This document shows positions 7,082 to 16,391 of a stretch of 64,000 nt of DNA, piece after piece. The notes beneath the pieces were generated by a model. The model saw only the letters and a list, made by a program, of their open reading frames with translations, had not been told where the DNA came from and did no database searches. The stretch is from assembly GCA_035519135.1 (NCBI GenBank), contig DATIWX010000133.1, positions 1 through 64,000 on the forward strand, given 5' to 3'. Within the stretch, counting starts at the first letter, position 1; each line of letters opens with the position of its first letter. A program made the position numbers and the translations under genes. The stretch comes from VBDM01 sp035519135. GTDB taxonomy: Bacteria > Pseudomonadota > Gammaproteobacteria > Burkholderiales > SG8-39.

Positions 7082-9259
7082 CTAGGCCAGCGCCGCTTTC
7101 ACGCGTTCCGGCGTGAAGGGCACGCTGCGCAGCCGCACGCCCGTCGCGTCGAAGATCGCGTTGGCGACCGCCGCCATGATGGGCGATGCCGCGGGCTCCC
7201 CCGCGCCCACCGAGGGCTTGTCGGGGCGATTGATGAGGGTGATCGCGATCTCCTCGGGCACGTCGCTGAATCGCAGGATCGGATAGCGCGCCCAGTCGAG
7301 GCTGGTCACCTTGGCCGTGTCGAACTTCACGTCCTCGAGCAACGCGCGGCTGAGAGTCTGGACGATGTTTCCCTCGATCTGGTTCTTCAGGCCGTCCGGG
7401 TTGACGATCAGCCCGCAGTCGTGGGCAGCAGCGACACGCTCCACCGACACCTTGCCGCTCGCGCGATCGACGTGCACCTGGAGCACGATCGCCGCGTAGC
7501 CGCTGTAGTTGTCGTAGTGAACGAAGGCGACGCCGCGACCCGCGCCGGCGTTGCGCCCTCCCCGCGGAGCCGGGCGCGGAGCCCACTGCGCGAGCTTCGC
7601 CACCGCCTCGAGCACCGCCACCGCCCGCTCGTCCTTGAGGTGCCGGATGCGGAACTCGATCGGGTCAGCGCCGGCCGCGTGGGCGAGCTCGTCGATGAAG
7701 GATTCGTTGGCGAAAGTGTTCTGCGGCGAGCCCAGCCCGCGCAGCGAGGACACCCGCAACACGGATGACTGCAGCAGGTGCAGGGTGATCTTGCTGTTCG
7801 GGAAAACATAGGTGGGTCGCGCGTTGCGATCGGCGCCGGTCGGCAGGAGATTGTCGGGAAGCCCCAGCGCCGCGCCGGCGAGCACGTTGCCCGGCCCGTT
7901 CCCCGCGGGGCGCCCCGCGTGCCCCGGGCTCCACACCTGGTAGTCCCAGGCGGTGACGTTGCCCTGCGGATCGAGGCCCCCGCGCACTTCCATCACCATC
8001 GCCGCGCCCTTGGGCTCGTTGCCGTGCTCGTCGTGGCGCATCCACTGAACGCGCACCGGCTTACCGAGCGCCTGCGATATCAGGGCCGCGTCGGCCGTGA
8101 CATCGTCCGCGCCGTTGTGGCCGTAGCAGCCCGAGCCCTCGACCCAGACGAGGCGCACCTTGTCGCGCGGCATCCCCAGCACCACCGCCACGCTGTCGCG
8201 CAGATTGAACGAGCTCTGCGTCGGCGACCACAGCGTCGCGCCCTCGGCGGTGACCGAGGCGATCGCGCAGGAAGGCCCGATCGAGGCGTGCATCTGATGC
8301 GGAACGTAGTACTGCGCCTTGTGCGCCTTCGGCGCCACCGCGAGCGCCGCGTCGACGCTGCCGTTGGCGGCCAGCACCCGGTCCCGGCTCGGCGTGGCGC
8401 GCGTGAAGGCCGGCATGTCCTCCATCTTCGGCAGCTCGACGCCCTGGGTCCATTGCACCTTGAGCGCGCGCGCGGCGCGTATCGCCTGCTCTTCGCGGTC
8501 TGCGACCACGGCGACGAAATTTCCCCTGACCACCACCCGCACGTTCCCGGGAAGCGATGTCACCGAGGCTTCGTCGACGCGCTCGAGCCGCGCTTCCGGC
8601 ATGGCCGGCCGGACAACTCGACCGTGGAGCATGCCCGGCATGCGCAGGTTCTGGATATAGGCATGGGTCCCGAAGACCTTGCCCGGAAGCTCGACGCGCG
8701 GGATCGGCTTGCCGACGACGGCGTGCCGGTCGGGCGACTTGGGCCTGGCGGTGCCGGAGAAAGCGCGGCTGATCTTCTTCCCACCCACCAGCTCGGCGTA
8801 GGAAACGTTCTTGCCGTCGGGGGCGGAGACTATCCCGTCCTTCACGGTCAGCTGCTCGGCGCCGGCGCCGAGCGCCGCAGCGGCGAGCTGGACCAGCATC
8901 TGGCGCGCCTCGGCGGCCGCCTGCCGCAGCTGCGGCCCGGCGCGGTAGATGGTCTGGCTGCCGACCGTCGGCCCCTGGTTGGGGCACAGCGCCGTGTCAC
9001 CCATCAGCATGAACACCCGCCCGAAGGCGACGTCGAGCTCTTCGGCGACGATCTGCGCCAAAGCGGTCTGCACGCCCGTCCCCAGCTCCACCTTGCCGCA
9101 GAACACCGTGACCTGTCCGTCGGCTGCGACGGCGAGCCAGGCGTCGATCTGCTGCAGCTTCGGATCGGGCTGGCCTTGGGCGAAGCCCAGTTCCGGAATG
9201 CTGAATGACACGACCAGGGCGCCGGCGCCCTTGAGGAATTCGCGGCGGTCGATGTTCAC
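7082..9259 (-). CDS. IorB-type molybdenum hydroxylase large subunit (xanthine dehydrogenase family), Tat-exported
   Basis: About 725 residues. The start is GTG at 9259, with GGAGGTGG just upstream; an ATG 33 bases earlier lacks a better site. The N-terminus is a Tat signal, DRREFLKGAGALVVSFSIP. Family features are GKVELGTGVQTALAQIVAEE near the N-terminus, GSGCYGHNGADDVTADAAL in the cofactor region and GAGEPAASPIMAAVANAIFD near the C-terminus, whose Glu is the expected catalytic base. This layout is that of isoquinoline 1-oxidoreductase beta subunit or membrane-linked aldehyde dehydrogenases. It pairs with the 2Fe-2S subunit upstream (9366-9821). A substrate such as an N-heteroaromatic or aldehyde is inference. 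Confidence 0.93.
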   Translation of the reverse strand: MNIDRREFLKGAGALVVSFSIPELGFAQGQPDPKLQQIDAWLAVAADGQVTVFCGKVELGTGVQTALAQIVAEELDVAFGRVFMLMGDTALCPNQGPTVGSQTIYRAGPQLRQAAAEARQMLVQLAAAALGAGAEQLTVKDGIVSAPDGKNVSYAELVGGKKISRAFSGTARPKSPDRHAVVGKPIPRVELPGKVFGTHAYIQNLRMPGMLHGRVVRPAMPEARLERVDEASVTSLPGNVRVVVRGNFVAVVADREEQAIRAARALKVQWTQGVELPKMEDMPAFTRATPSRDRVLAANGSVDAALAVAPKAHKAQYYVPHQMHASIGPSCAIASVTAEGATLWSPTQSSFNLRDSVAVVLGMPRDKVRLVWVEGSGCYGHNGADDVTADAALISQALGKPVRVQWMRHDEHGNEPKGAAMVMEVRGGLDPQGNVTAWDYQVWSPGHAGRPAGNGPGNVLAGAALGLPDNLLPTGADRNARPTYVFPNSKITLHLLQSSVLRVSSLRGLGSPQNTFANESFIDELAHAAGADPIEFRIRHLKDERAVAVLEAVAKLAQWAPRPAPRGGRNAGAGRGVAFVHYDNYSGYAAIVLQVHVDRASGKVSVERVAAAHDCGLIVNPDGLKNQIEGNIVQTLSRALLEDVKFDTAKVTSLDWARYPILRFSDVPEEIAITLINRPDKPSVGAGEPAASPIMAAVANAIFDATGVRLRSVPFTPERVKAALA

Positions 9260-9331
9260 GCGGCCACCTCCGTACCTGCTACGACACAACAATCACCACG
9301 CTGCCGGTGGCCTGCGGCATTCGCGGCCGGT

Positions 9332-9351
9332 CGCATCCCCGCGATGCGGGG
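9332..9351. repeat. Small alternative hairpin between iorA- and iorB-like genes
   Basis: The sequence CGCATCCCCGCGATGCGGGG can fold two mutually exclusive ways: CGCATC with GATGCG, or CCCCGC with GCGGGG. It sits in the 106-base gap between the 2Fe-2S and molybdopterin subunit genes. It may be a degenerate copy of the dispersed CCCCGC...GCGGGG repeats common in proteobacteria, or an mRNA processing site. Nothing else is seen in this gap. Confidence 0.4.
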
Positions 9352-9365
9352 CCCCTGCTCCCTGT

Positions 9366-9821
9366 TCATGCCGCACCTCCCGCAGCACGGCGCACCGCTC
9401 TGAGTATCCGCATGTGGGTCCCGCAGCGGCACAGGTTGCCGTCCATCGCCGCGCGGATCTGCTGCTCGCTCGGCCTGGGATTCTGGGCGAGGAACGCGCT
9501 CGCGGTCATGATCATGCCGTTGATGCAATAGCCGCACTGCGCCGCCTGCTCCGCCACGAACGCAGCCTGCAGCGGGTGCGGCTTCTCCGGCGTACCCAGG
9601 CCTTCGACGGTCGTGACCCTGCCCTTCACCGATGAAACCGGCACCGAGCAGGACCGGGCCGGCTTGCCGTCGATGTGCACGGTGCACGCCCCGCACTGCG
9701 CGAGACCGCAGCCGAATTTCGGCCCGTTCAGCTGCAGCTCGTTGCGCAGCACGTACAGCAGCGGCGTGTCGGCAGCCGCCGCGACCTCGTGCTCCTTGCC
9801 GTTGACCGTGATGGTCGTCAT
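9366..9821 (-). CDS. IorA-type 2Fe-2S subunit of a molybdenum hydroxylase
   Basis: A 151-residue iron-sulfur subunit. The N-terminal plant-type 2Fe-2S cluster uses Cys38, Cys43, Cys46 and Cys58 (GCGLAQCGAC...C). The C-terminal cluster uses Cys96, Cys99, Cys131 and Cys133 (QCGYC and LCRCG). This two-cluster arrangement passes electrons from the Mo site of the partner IorB-like subunit to an acceptor, often a cytochrome. The ATG at 9821 overlaps the stop of the ABC binding protein (ATGA). No FAD subunit is seen, as expected for two-subunit IorAB-type enzymes. Confidence 0.95.
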   Translation of the reverse strand: MTTITVNGKEHEVAAAADTPLLYVLRNELQLNGPKFGCGLAQCGACTVHIDGKPARSCSVPVSSVKGRVTTVEGLGTPEKPHPLQAAFVAEQAAQCGYCINGMIMTASAFLAQNPRPSEQQIRAAMDGNLCRCGTHMRILRAVRRAAGGAA

Positions 9822-10870
9822 TTGAACATCGCCGCGTCGTAGAAGCTCGGATCGTAGTACAGCGCCGGATCCTTGAGCACCTTGTGCGGCTTGCCGTACT
9901 TCGTGCGCAGCGCGAGCACCGTCTTCACGCCCTCCAGGTCGATCTTGGCCTTCTTCTGGAAGCCGTCGACCGGATTCAGCAGGACGCCGTAGGCGACGAG
10001 CGCCGATTGCGGCGTCGCGTTCGGCAGATTCTTCAGGAAGATCGCGATCGCCTCCTCGCGGTTCGCGGGATCGTAGAGCCAGTCGACCGCATCGCTGAAG
10101 GCGCGGATGTAGCCGACCACGGCGTCGCTGTTCTGCTCGGCCCAGCTCTTGCGTGCGCCGCCGACAAGGCCCTGGTAGCGCCCGAGCACGTCGCTCGCGT
10201 TGGCGAGCCGGTGGAACCCCTTCTCCTCCGCCTGGACTTCGAAGGGCGACAGCAGCAGCGTGCCGGAATGTTTCTTTTCCATCAGCGCCTGGAAGCGCTG
10301 CAGCACGCCGCCCGCGGTCACGACCTTGTAGTCCTTGCCCATGCGCAGCTTGTTGCGCTCCAGGATTTCGAACAGGACGAAGGCGTAGCCGGTGGTGAGC
10401 GCGTCCACCGACACGGTCTTGTGGCGCAGCTGGCGGTAGCTCTTCACCTCGGGTACGGTCACCAGCCGCAGGAAGCCGTTGTCGCCGCCCATGAAGGCGA
10501 ACAGGTCGGGGCCCGCCTTGGGCACCTCGCCCTGTCCCTCGCGGTAGGCGATCAGGTTGTCGATCGCCGTCATCGCGATGTCGAACTTGCCGTCGATGAG
10601 GTTGGTGAGCTGGAACACCGAGCTCGGCGTCGGGGTGATCTTCACCTCGATGCCGTTCTTCTCGAACAGGCCTTTCTCCTGCGCTACCCAGATCGGCCAG
10701 TTGAAGCCGCCCGGGAAGACGATCAGGTTGACGGTCTTGAGCGGCGGAGGCGCAGGCGGCGTGACCGTTGCCTTCGGAGAAGCCGGCGCGCGCGGCGCGG
10801 ACGGACTCCCGGCGCACGACACGAGCATGGCACCCAACGCCAATATCAAGAGACTTTTCAGGCGGTGCAT
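9818..10870 (-). CDS. NitT/TauT-type ABC transporter substrate-binding lipoprotein
   Basis: About 350 residues. The start is ATG at 10870, preceded by GAGGAGGA; another ATG 15 bases upstream is less well placed. The signal peptide ends in lipobox LVSC, followed by a proline/alanine linker and an SsuA/THI5-like binding domain (NLIVFPGGFNWPIWVAQEKG, then LIDGKFDIAMTAIDNLIAY). No permease or ATPase gene accompanies it. It is tightly packed between the class II aldolase and the molybdenum hydroxylase genes, so its ligand is probably the substrate of that pathway (inference). Confidence 0.88.
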   Translation of the reverse strand: MHRLKSLLILALGAMLVSCAGSPSAPRAPASPKATVTPPAPPPLKTVNLIVFPGGFNWPIWVAQEKGLFEKNGIEVKITPTPSSVFQLTNLIDGKFDIAMTAIDNLIAYREGQGEVPKAGPDLFAFMGGDNGFLRLVTVPEVKSYRQLRHKTVSVDALTTGYAFVLFEILERNKLRMGKDYKVVTAGGVLQRFQALMEKKHSGTLLLSPFEVQAEEKGFHRLANASDVLGRYQGLVGGARKSWAEQNSDAVVGYIRAFSDAVDWLYDPANREEAIAIFLKNLPNATPQSALVAYGVLLNPVDGFQKKAKIDLEGVKTVLALRTKYGKPHKVLKDPALYYDPSFYDAAMFK

Positions 10871-10892
10871 GAGTCCTCCTCTCAAGGCCGTC

Positions 10893-11558
10893 CTACTCCG
10901 GATCGTTCGCGGTCAGATGATCCCACATTCGCTCGGCGATGTTTCCCTGCCAGGTCGCCCGGGTCCTGGCCTGCTCCTCGGACATGCGCGGCGCCTTGTC
11001 GGCAAGCCCCGCGTAGAGCGCGGTGAGCTCCACCCGCGCCGCGTCCTCGAGAAACACGGCGAGCGTTACCGCCTGCTGCGGGGTCTCGGCACCGGTCACC
11101 GCGCCGTTCACGCTGACGACGACCGCGGGCGCCTTTCCCATGGTCTCCGCCACGCCGACCGCCGCCGGGTCGTTGCGGATCAGCCCCGGGTCGGGCCAGA
11201 ACGGCACCTGCGGATAGAAGTGCGCACCCTGCCCGTGCCGCGCCCTGGGCGTCAGGCCCAGCGCCGCGAGCGCCACCACGTTGGGCGAGATGAAGCGGCA
11301 GATCGCCTTGATCTCGGCGCGGCGCCCGTAGACCTGCTGATGCATCCTCACTTCGCCCAGCACGCCCTCCGGCAGCGCGCCGTCGATCGGCACCACCGTG
11401 CCCGGCTCGCCCGGCTTGATGATGCCCATGGGCTTGGAGGCGCAGACGAGGAAAGATCTTTCGTCCAGGCGCACGCTGCAATGGCCGAAGGCGGTCACCA
11501 GCCCGGCACGGGCAAGCGCCCGCGCCATCTTGCGCACGACGATCTGTTGTTCCTCCAT
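10893..11558 (-). CDS. Class II aldolase/adducin family protein with a disrupted zinc site
   Basis: A 221-residue protein with the class II aldolase/adducin fold: TAFGHCSVR near residue 23 and GEVRMHQQVYGRRAEIKAI (68-86), with Glu69 and His73 in place of the family's E-x3-H. The HxH zinc ligands that normally follow are replaced by Cys87-Arg88-Phe89 in ICRFISP. A zinc enolate mechanism of the FucA type therefore looks impaired. It could be a decarboxylase or dehydratase-like variant, or use another metal site. It lies four bases after the extradiol dioxygenase gene, and the two are surely co-transcribed. Confidence 0.83.
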   Translation of the reverse strand: MEEQQIVVRKMARALARAGLVTAFGHCSVRLDERSFLVCASKPMGIIKPGEPGTVVPIDGALPEGVLGEVRMHQQVYGRRAEIKAICRFISPNVVALAALGLTPRARHGQGAHFYPQVPFWPDPGLIRNDPAAVGVAETMGKAPAVVVSVNGAVTGAETPQQAVTLAVFLEDAARVELTALYAGLADKAPRMSEEQARTRATWQGNIAERMWDHLTANDPE

Positions 11559-11562
11559 CGGT

Positions 11563-12486
11563 TCAGGCCACGGTCTTCAGCGGCGGTTTCTTGTCCTTCT
11601 GGTCTGCGCGGAACTCCGGAATGTCGGGCCGCGAGCCCCACATGCAGAACGACTCGGGCGCGAACGGGAATTGCCGCGGGCGGTAGCTCGCCTCGTCCTC
11701 CGGCAGGATGTGCTTCACCCCGACCGAGTACTCGTACACCATCTGGTCCGGGCCTTCGAAGTAGAGGAAGCACGCCGAGGAGGACGGGTGCCGGCCGGGG
11801 CCGAAGACGATTCTCACGCCCCTCTCCCGCAGGAAGTAGTACGAACGCATCACGTCGTCGAAGTCCTCGACCTGGTGGTTGATGTGCTGAACGCCGGGGT
11901 GCGGCGAGGGGAACAGCGCGAGCGTGTGGTGGACGGTATTGACGCGCAGCAGGGGCGCCTCGCCGATCCAGTCGGACACGCGCGCGTTCAGGAGCTTCGT
12001 CCAGAAGGCCTCGTCGCGGGAGGCATTGGAGGTGCGCAGGCCGATGTGGCTGAAATGCGTGATGCCGGCGTCGCGCGAGGGGAAGCTGCGCGGGCCCGAA
12101 TGGAAGGGCCGCACGACGATCTCTATCTTGTTTCCCGACGGATCCTCGAAGGCGAGTAGCTGCTGCACCCGGCGCTGCTCGCACTCCGCCTTCGTCCCGT
12201 AGCGCACCGGGTGCCCGGCCTTCTCGATCTCGGCGCCGGCGCGGTCGAAGTCCTCGCGGTTCTTCAGGTCGAAGCCGACGACGTGGTCGGAGGGGTCGCC
12301 CTCGAAGTAGACCAGGGTGTGATCGCGCGTGTCGCCGCGCACCGCGACCTTGTCGCTGCGGAAGTAGGCGGCCCTGCCCTCGCGCGCGACCAGCTGCAGC
12401 CCGACGATCCGAGTGGCGAACTCCACGGCCGACTCCAGGTCAGGGGTGCCGATCCTCAGATAGCGGATGTCGTGGAGATGGACCAT
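11563..12486 (-). CDS. VOC-family type I extradiol ring-cleavage dioxygenase (BphC/catechol 2,3-dioxygenase-like)
   Basis: A 307-residue protein with two vicinal-oxygen-chelate modules. The expected iron ligands in the C-terminal module are His147 (HFSHIGL), His201 (VQHINHQV) and Glu252 (YEYSVG), the 2-His-1-carboxylate triad of BphC-type enzymes. Length fits the family. The reaction is meta-cleavage of a catechol. The following aldolase gene and the alpha/beta hydrolase further upstream (16392-17321) fit a meta-cleavage route. A second such enzyme is at 48567-49475. Substrate unknown. Confidence 0.88.
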   Translation of the reverse strand: MVHLHDIRYLRIGTPDLESAVEFATRIVGLQLVAREGRAAYFRSDKVAVRGDTRDHTLVYFEGDPSDHVVGFDLKNREDFDRAGAEIEKAGHPVRYGTKAECEQRRVQQLLAFEDPSGNKIEIVVRPFHSGPRSFPSRDAGITHFSHIGLRTSNASRDEAFWTKLLNARVSDWIGEAPLLRVNTVHHTLALFPSPHPGVQHINHQVEDFDDVMRSYYFLRERGVRIVFGPGRHPSSSACFLYFEGPDQMVYEYSVGVKHILPEDEASYRPRQFPFAPESFCMWGSRPDIPEFRADQKDKKPPLKTVA

Positions 12487-12497
12487 GACGGGTCTAT

Positions 12498-12570
12498 GTC
12501 ATCCCGAGCGCAGCGAGGGATCTCGCTACGGGAGATCCCTCGTCGCAGCGGAGCTGCTCCTCGGGATGAC
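12498..12570. repeat. Composite intergenic palindrome of the GTCATCCCGAG type
   Basis: The outer arms GTCATCCCGAG (12498-12508) and its exact complement (12560-12570) enclose a perfect inner hairpin, GAGGGATCTC (12515-12524) with GAGATCCCTC (12532-12541). The GCGCAGC element next to the left arm has a partial complement on the right. Such elements are dispersed repeats in many proteobacterial genomes. It fills most of the 107-base gap between mmsA and the extradiol dioxygenase gene. No T-run follows, so it is not a classical terminator. Confidence 0.85.
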
Positions 12571-12593
12571 GAAATGTGCTTGCGCTCATTTCG

Positions 12594-14120
<1,527 letters not shown>

Positions 14121-14194
14121 CGGGGACTCTCTTGGCTGCCGGCGGGACGCGGGACGATCCGCGGATTATAACGGTATTCCCCGGGTGCATTCCC

Positions 14195-15346
14195 CTAGAG
14201 CTTGCCCAGGTTCCTTCTCATCCACAGCCCGAGCGCGAGGTAGCCCGCTCCGAAGGCGATGATGGCCGGCTGGTAGCCGACGAAGCTCACCGCGAGTCCC
14301 ATGGCCGCGACGCCCGCCGCCTGGCCCAGCGCCCATGCCGAGGAATACAGGGCGAGCCCCGTGGCGCGCGCCTCGGGCGCCATCTCGGTCGCCTTGACCT
14401 GCACGGTGTTGTGCAGCATGTAGAAGGAAAACCCCAGGCCGATGGTGCAGGCGATGAACGCGCCCCAGAGCGGAGTCAGCATGGCGAGCGAGTAGCAGGC
14501 GAAGCAGGCGGCGCCGCCGCCCAGAACCAGGCCGCGCTGACCGAGCTCCATCAGCAGCCGCCGGACCATCAGCGTGTAGAGGATGCCGCCGGCGCCGAAG
14601 CCGGCGAGGATCGCGCCGATCAGGGTGAGGCTCAAGCCGAAGCGCAGGCTCAGGTAGGCCCCGAGAAACGAGAAGGCGCCGAAGAAGATGAAGGTCTCGA
14701 TGAACCCGACCGCCACCACATGGCGCACGCGCGAGGACTCGAGCAGCCGCAGATGCGCGGCGAGCGGATGGCCGGGAAGCGCCTTGCCTTCTTCCCGCGC
14801 CCATTGCGCGCGGGTGCGCAGGAGCAGGATGGCGCAGACCACCGCGTAGACGCCCCCGATAAGCGCGAAGGTCCAGCGCCAGCCGAGCAGATCGGTCACG
14901 GCGCCGCCCACCGCCGGCCCCAGCGCCTGTCCGCTGATCGTGCCGACGATGAAACGCGCGATCACCGGCTGGCGCGCAGCCGCCGGCACCCGGTCGCCGA
15001 TGTAGGCCATGCCGAGCATCACCGGTGTCGAGGCGAATAGCCCGGTTACAAGCCGCATCGCAGCGAGCATCCCCAGGTCGGATGCGAGCGCGCAGGCGAA
15101 GCAGCCGAAGGCCGCGCCGGCCAGCGACAGCGTCACCACGCGCAGCTTTCCGAAGCGGTCCCCGAGCGGACCGTAGACCAGCTGCGACGCGGCGTAGGTG
15201 ATGGCGTACGCCGAGATGATGGTCGCGGTCGAGGAGATGCTCGTGCCGAACTCCGAGGCGAGCCGCGGCAGCATCGGCTCGACCGCGCGCAGCGCAATGC
15301 CGCCGTTGGCGCTGGCGAGCGCCAGAAGGAAGATAGTCTCCCTCAC
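14195..15346 (-). CDS. Major facilitator superfamily transporter
   Basis: A 383-residue membrane protein with about 12 hydrophobic helices. The loop between helices 2 and 3 has the MFS motif A form GPLGDRFGKLRVV, and the centre has a basic loop (RTRAQWAREEGKAL). The GTG start at 15346 lies only three bases from the arm of an intergenic palindrome (15350-15429), with no clear ribosome site, so the start is less certain; beginning later would lose helix 1. An efflux (Bcr/AraJ-like) or uptake role cannot be distinguished. It lies between mmsA and a TctC gene in the minus-strand catabolic block. Confidence 0.88.
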   Translation of the reverse strand: MRETIFLLALASANGGIALRAVEPMLPRLASEFGTSISSTATIISAYAITYAASQLVYGPLGDRFGKLRVVTLSLAGAAFGCFACALASDLGMLAAMRLVTGLFASTPVMLGMAYIGDRVPAAARQPVIARFIVGTISGQALGPAVGGAVTDLLGWRWTFALIGGVYAVVCAILLLRTRAQWAREEGKALPGHPLAAHLRLLESSRVRHVVAVGFIETFIFFGAFSFLGAYLSLRFGLSLTLIGAILAGFGAGGILYTLMVRRLLMELGQRGLVLGGGAACFACYSLAMLTPLWGAFIACTIGLGFSFYMLHNTVQVKATEMAPEARATGLALYSSAWALGQAAGVAAMGLAVSFVGYQPAIIAFGAGYLALGLWMRRNLGKL

Positions 15347-15349
15347 GGA

Positions 15350-15429
15350 AACCGGGGACAGACCACCGTTTTCCCCGCTGCCTTGTCGCTCTGCCCCGCC
15401 GTAGGAAAAATGGTGGTCTGTCCCCGGTT
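15350..15429. repeat. REP-like palindromic element, copy 2
   Basis: Arms at 15350-15374 and 15404-15429 share the core AACCGGGGACAGACC with copies 1 and 3. The inner arms, ACCGTTTTCC against GGAAAAATGGT, stay complementary apart from a G-T pair and one extra base. The loop is about 29 bases. It fills the gap between a TctC stop (15434) and the MFS start (15346) on the minus strand and could hide the ribosome site of the MFS gene. Confidence 0.9.
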
Positions 15430-15433
15430 GTTC

Positions 15434-16387
15434 TCAATTCACCGTGGCTCCGGATTCGCGCACGACCTTGCCCCACTTGTCGAAGTCGGCCTTGAGGTAG
15501 GCTCCGAACTGCTCGGGCGTGTCCGGATCGGGCTCCATGCCGGTGGTGAGCATGAGCTTGTGAACCTCGGCGCTGCGCATCAGCCTGGCGATCTCGCCGT
15601 TGAGCTTGGCGATGATGTCGGCCGGCGTGCCCGCCGGGGCGAGCAGGCCGACCCACACGGTCGCCTCGTAGCCGGGAACGCCGGCTTCCGCGATGGTCGG
15701 AACCTCGGGCATCTCGGGGGAGCGCTTTGCGGTGCTCACGCCCAGCGCGTTCAGCCTCCCGGCTTTCATGTGCGGGATCGCGATCGGCGTGCCGACGAAG
15801 CTCACCTTGATGATCCCGGACATCAGGTCCTGCTGCGCGGGGCCGCTGCCCTTGTAGGGCACGTGGTTGAGCTTGATCCCGGCCATGTACATGAACAGCT
15901 CCGTGACCAGGTGCTGCGCGCCGCCGTTGCCCGAGCTCGCGAAGTCGATCTTGCCCGGCTCCTTCTTCGCAAGCGCGATCAGCTCCTTCACCGACTTCAC
16001 CCCCAGCGAGGGGTGCACCACCAGCACGTAGGGGCCGGTGGCGATGCGAATCACCGGCGCGAAGTCCGCGAGCGCGTTATAGGGCATGCTCTTGTACACG
16101 TGCGGGGCGATCACGAAGGGCGAGGCGGTGAGGAGCAGCGTGTAGCCGTCGGGCTTGGACTTGGCGACGAAGTCGGAGCCGATCGTGCCGCCTGCGCCGG
16201 CCTTGTTCTCGACGTAGAACTGCTGTCCCAGGGTCTCGGAGAGCTTCTGCGCGACCATGCGCCCGGGCACGTCGGTCGTGCCCCCCGGCGAGAGCGGGAT
16301 GACGATGCGCACCGCGTGGGTCGGGTAGCCTTGTGGCGCTGCCGGTGCGGCGAGCAGCGCGAGCAGGAGTGCGACGAGGGTGCGCAT
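15434..16387 (-). CDS. Tripartite tricarboxylate transporter substrate-binding protein (Bug/TctC family)
   Basis: A 317-residue periplasmic receptor. The signal peptide is residues 1 to about 19, followed by YPTHAVRIVIPLSPGGTTD; HVPYKGSGPAQQDLMSGII is the family's central motif. It lacks membrane partners in the window and differs from the TctC proteins at 1081-2055 and 57583-58548. Four bases separate its ATG from the stop of the upstream alpha/beta hydrolase gene, so the two are co-expressed. It probably captures a carboxylate or aromatic acid for the catabolic block (inference). Confidence 0.93.
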   Translation of the reverse strand: MRTLVALLLALLAAPAAPQGYPTHAVRIVIPLSPGGTTDVPGRMVAQKLSETLGQQFYVENKAGAGGTIGSDFVAKSKPDGYTLLLTASPFVIAPHVYKSMPYNALADFAPVIRIATGPYVLVVHPSLGVKSVKELIALAKKEPGKIDFASSGNGGAQHLVTELFMYMAGIKLNHVPYKGSGPAQQDLMSGIIKVSFVGTPIAIPHMKAGRLNALGVSTAKRSPEMPEVPTIAEAGVPGYEATVWVGLLAPAGTPADIIAKLNGEIARLMRSAEVHKLMLTTGMEPDPDTPEQFGAYLKADFDKWGKVVRESGATVN

Positions 16388-16391
16388 GCGA

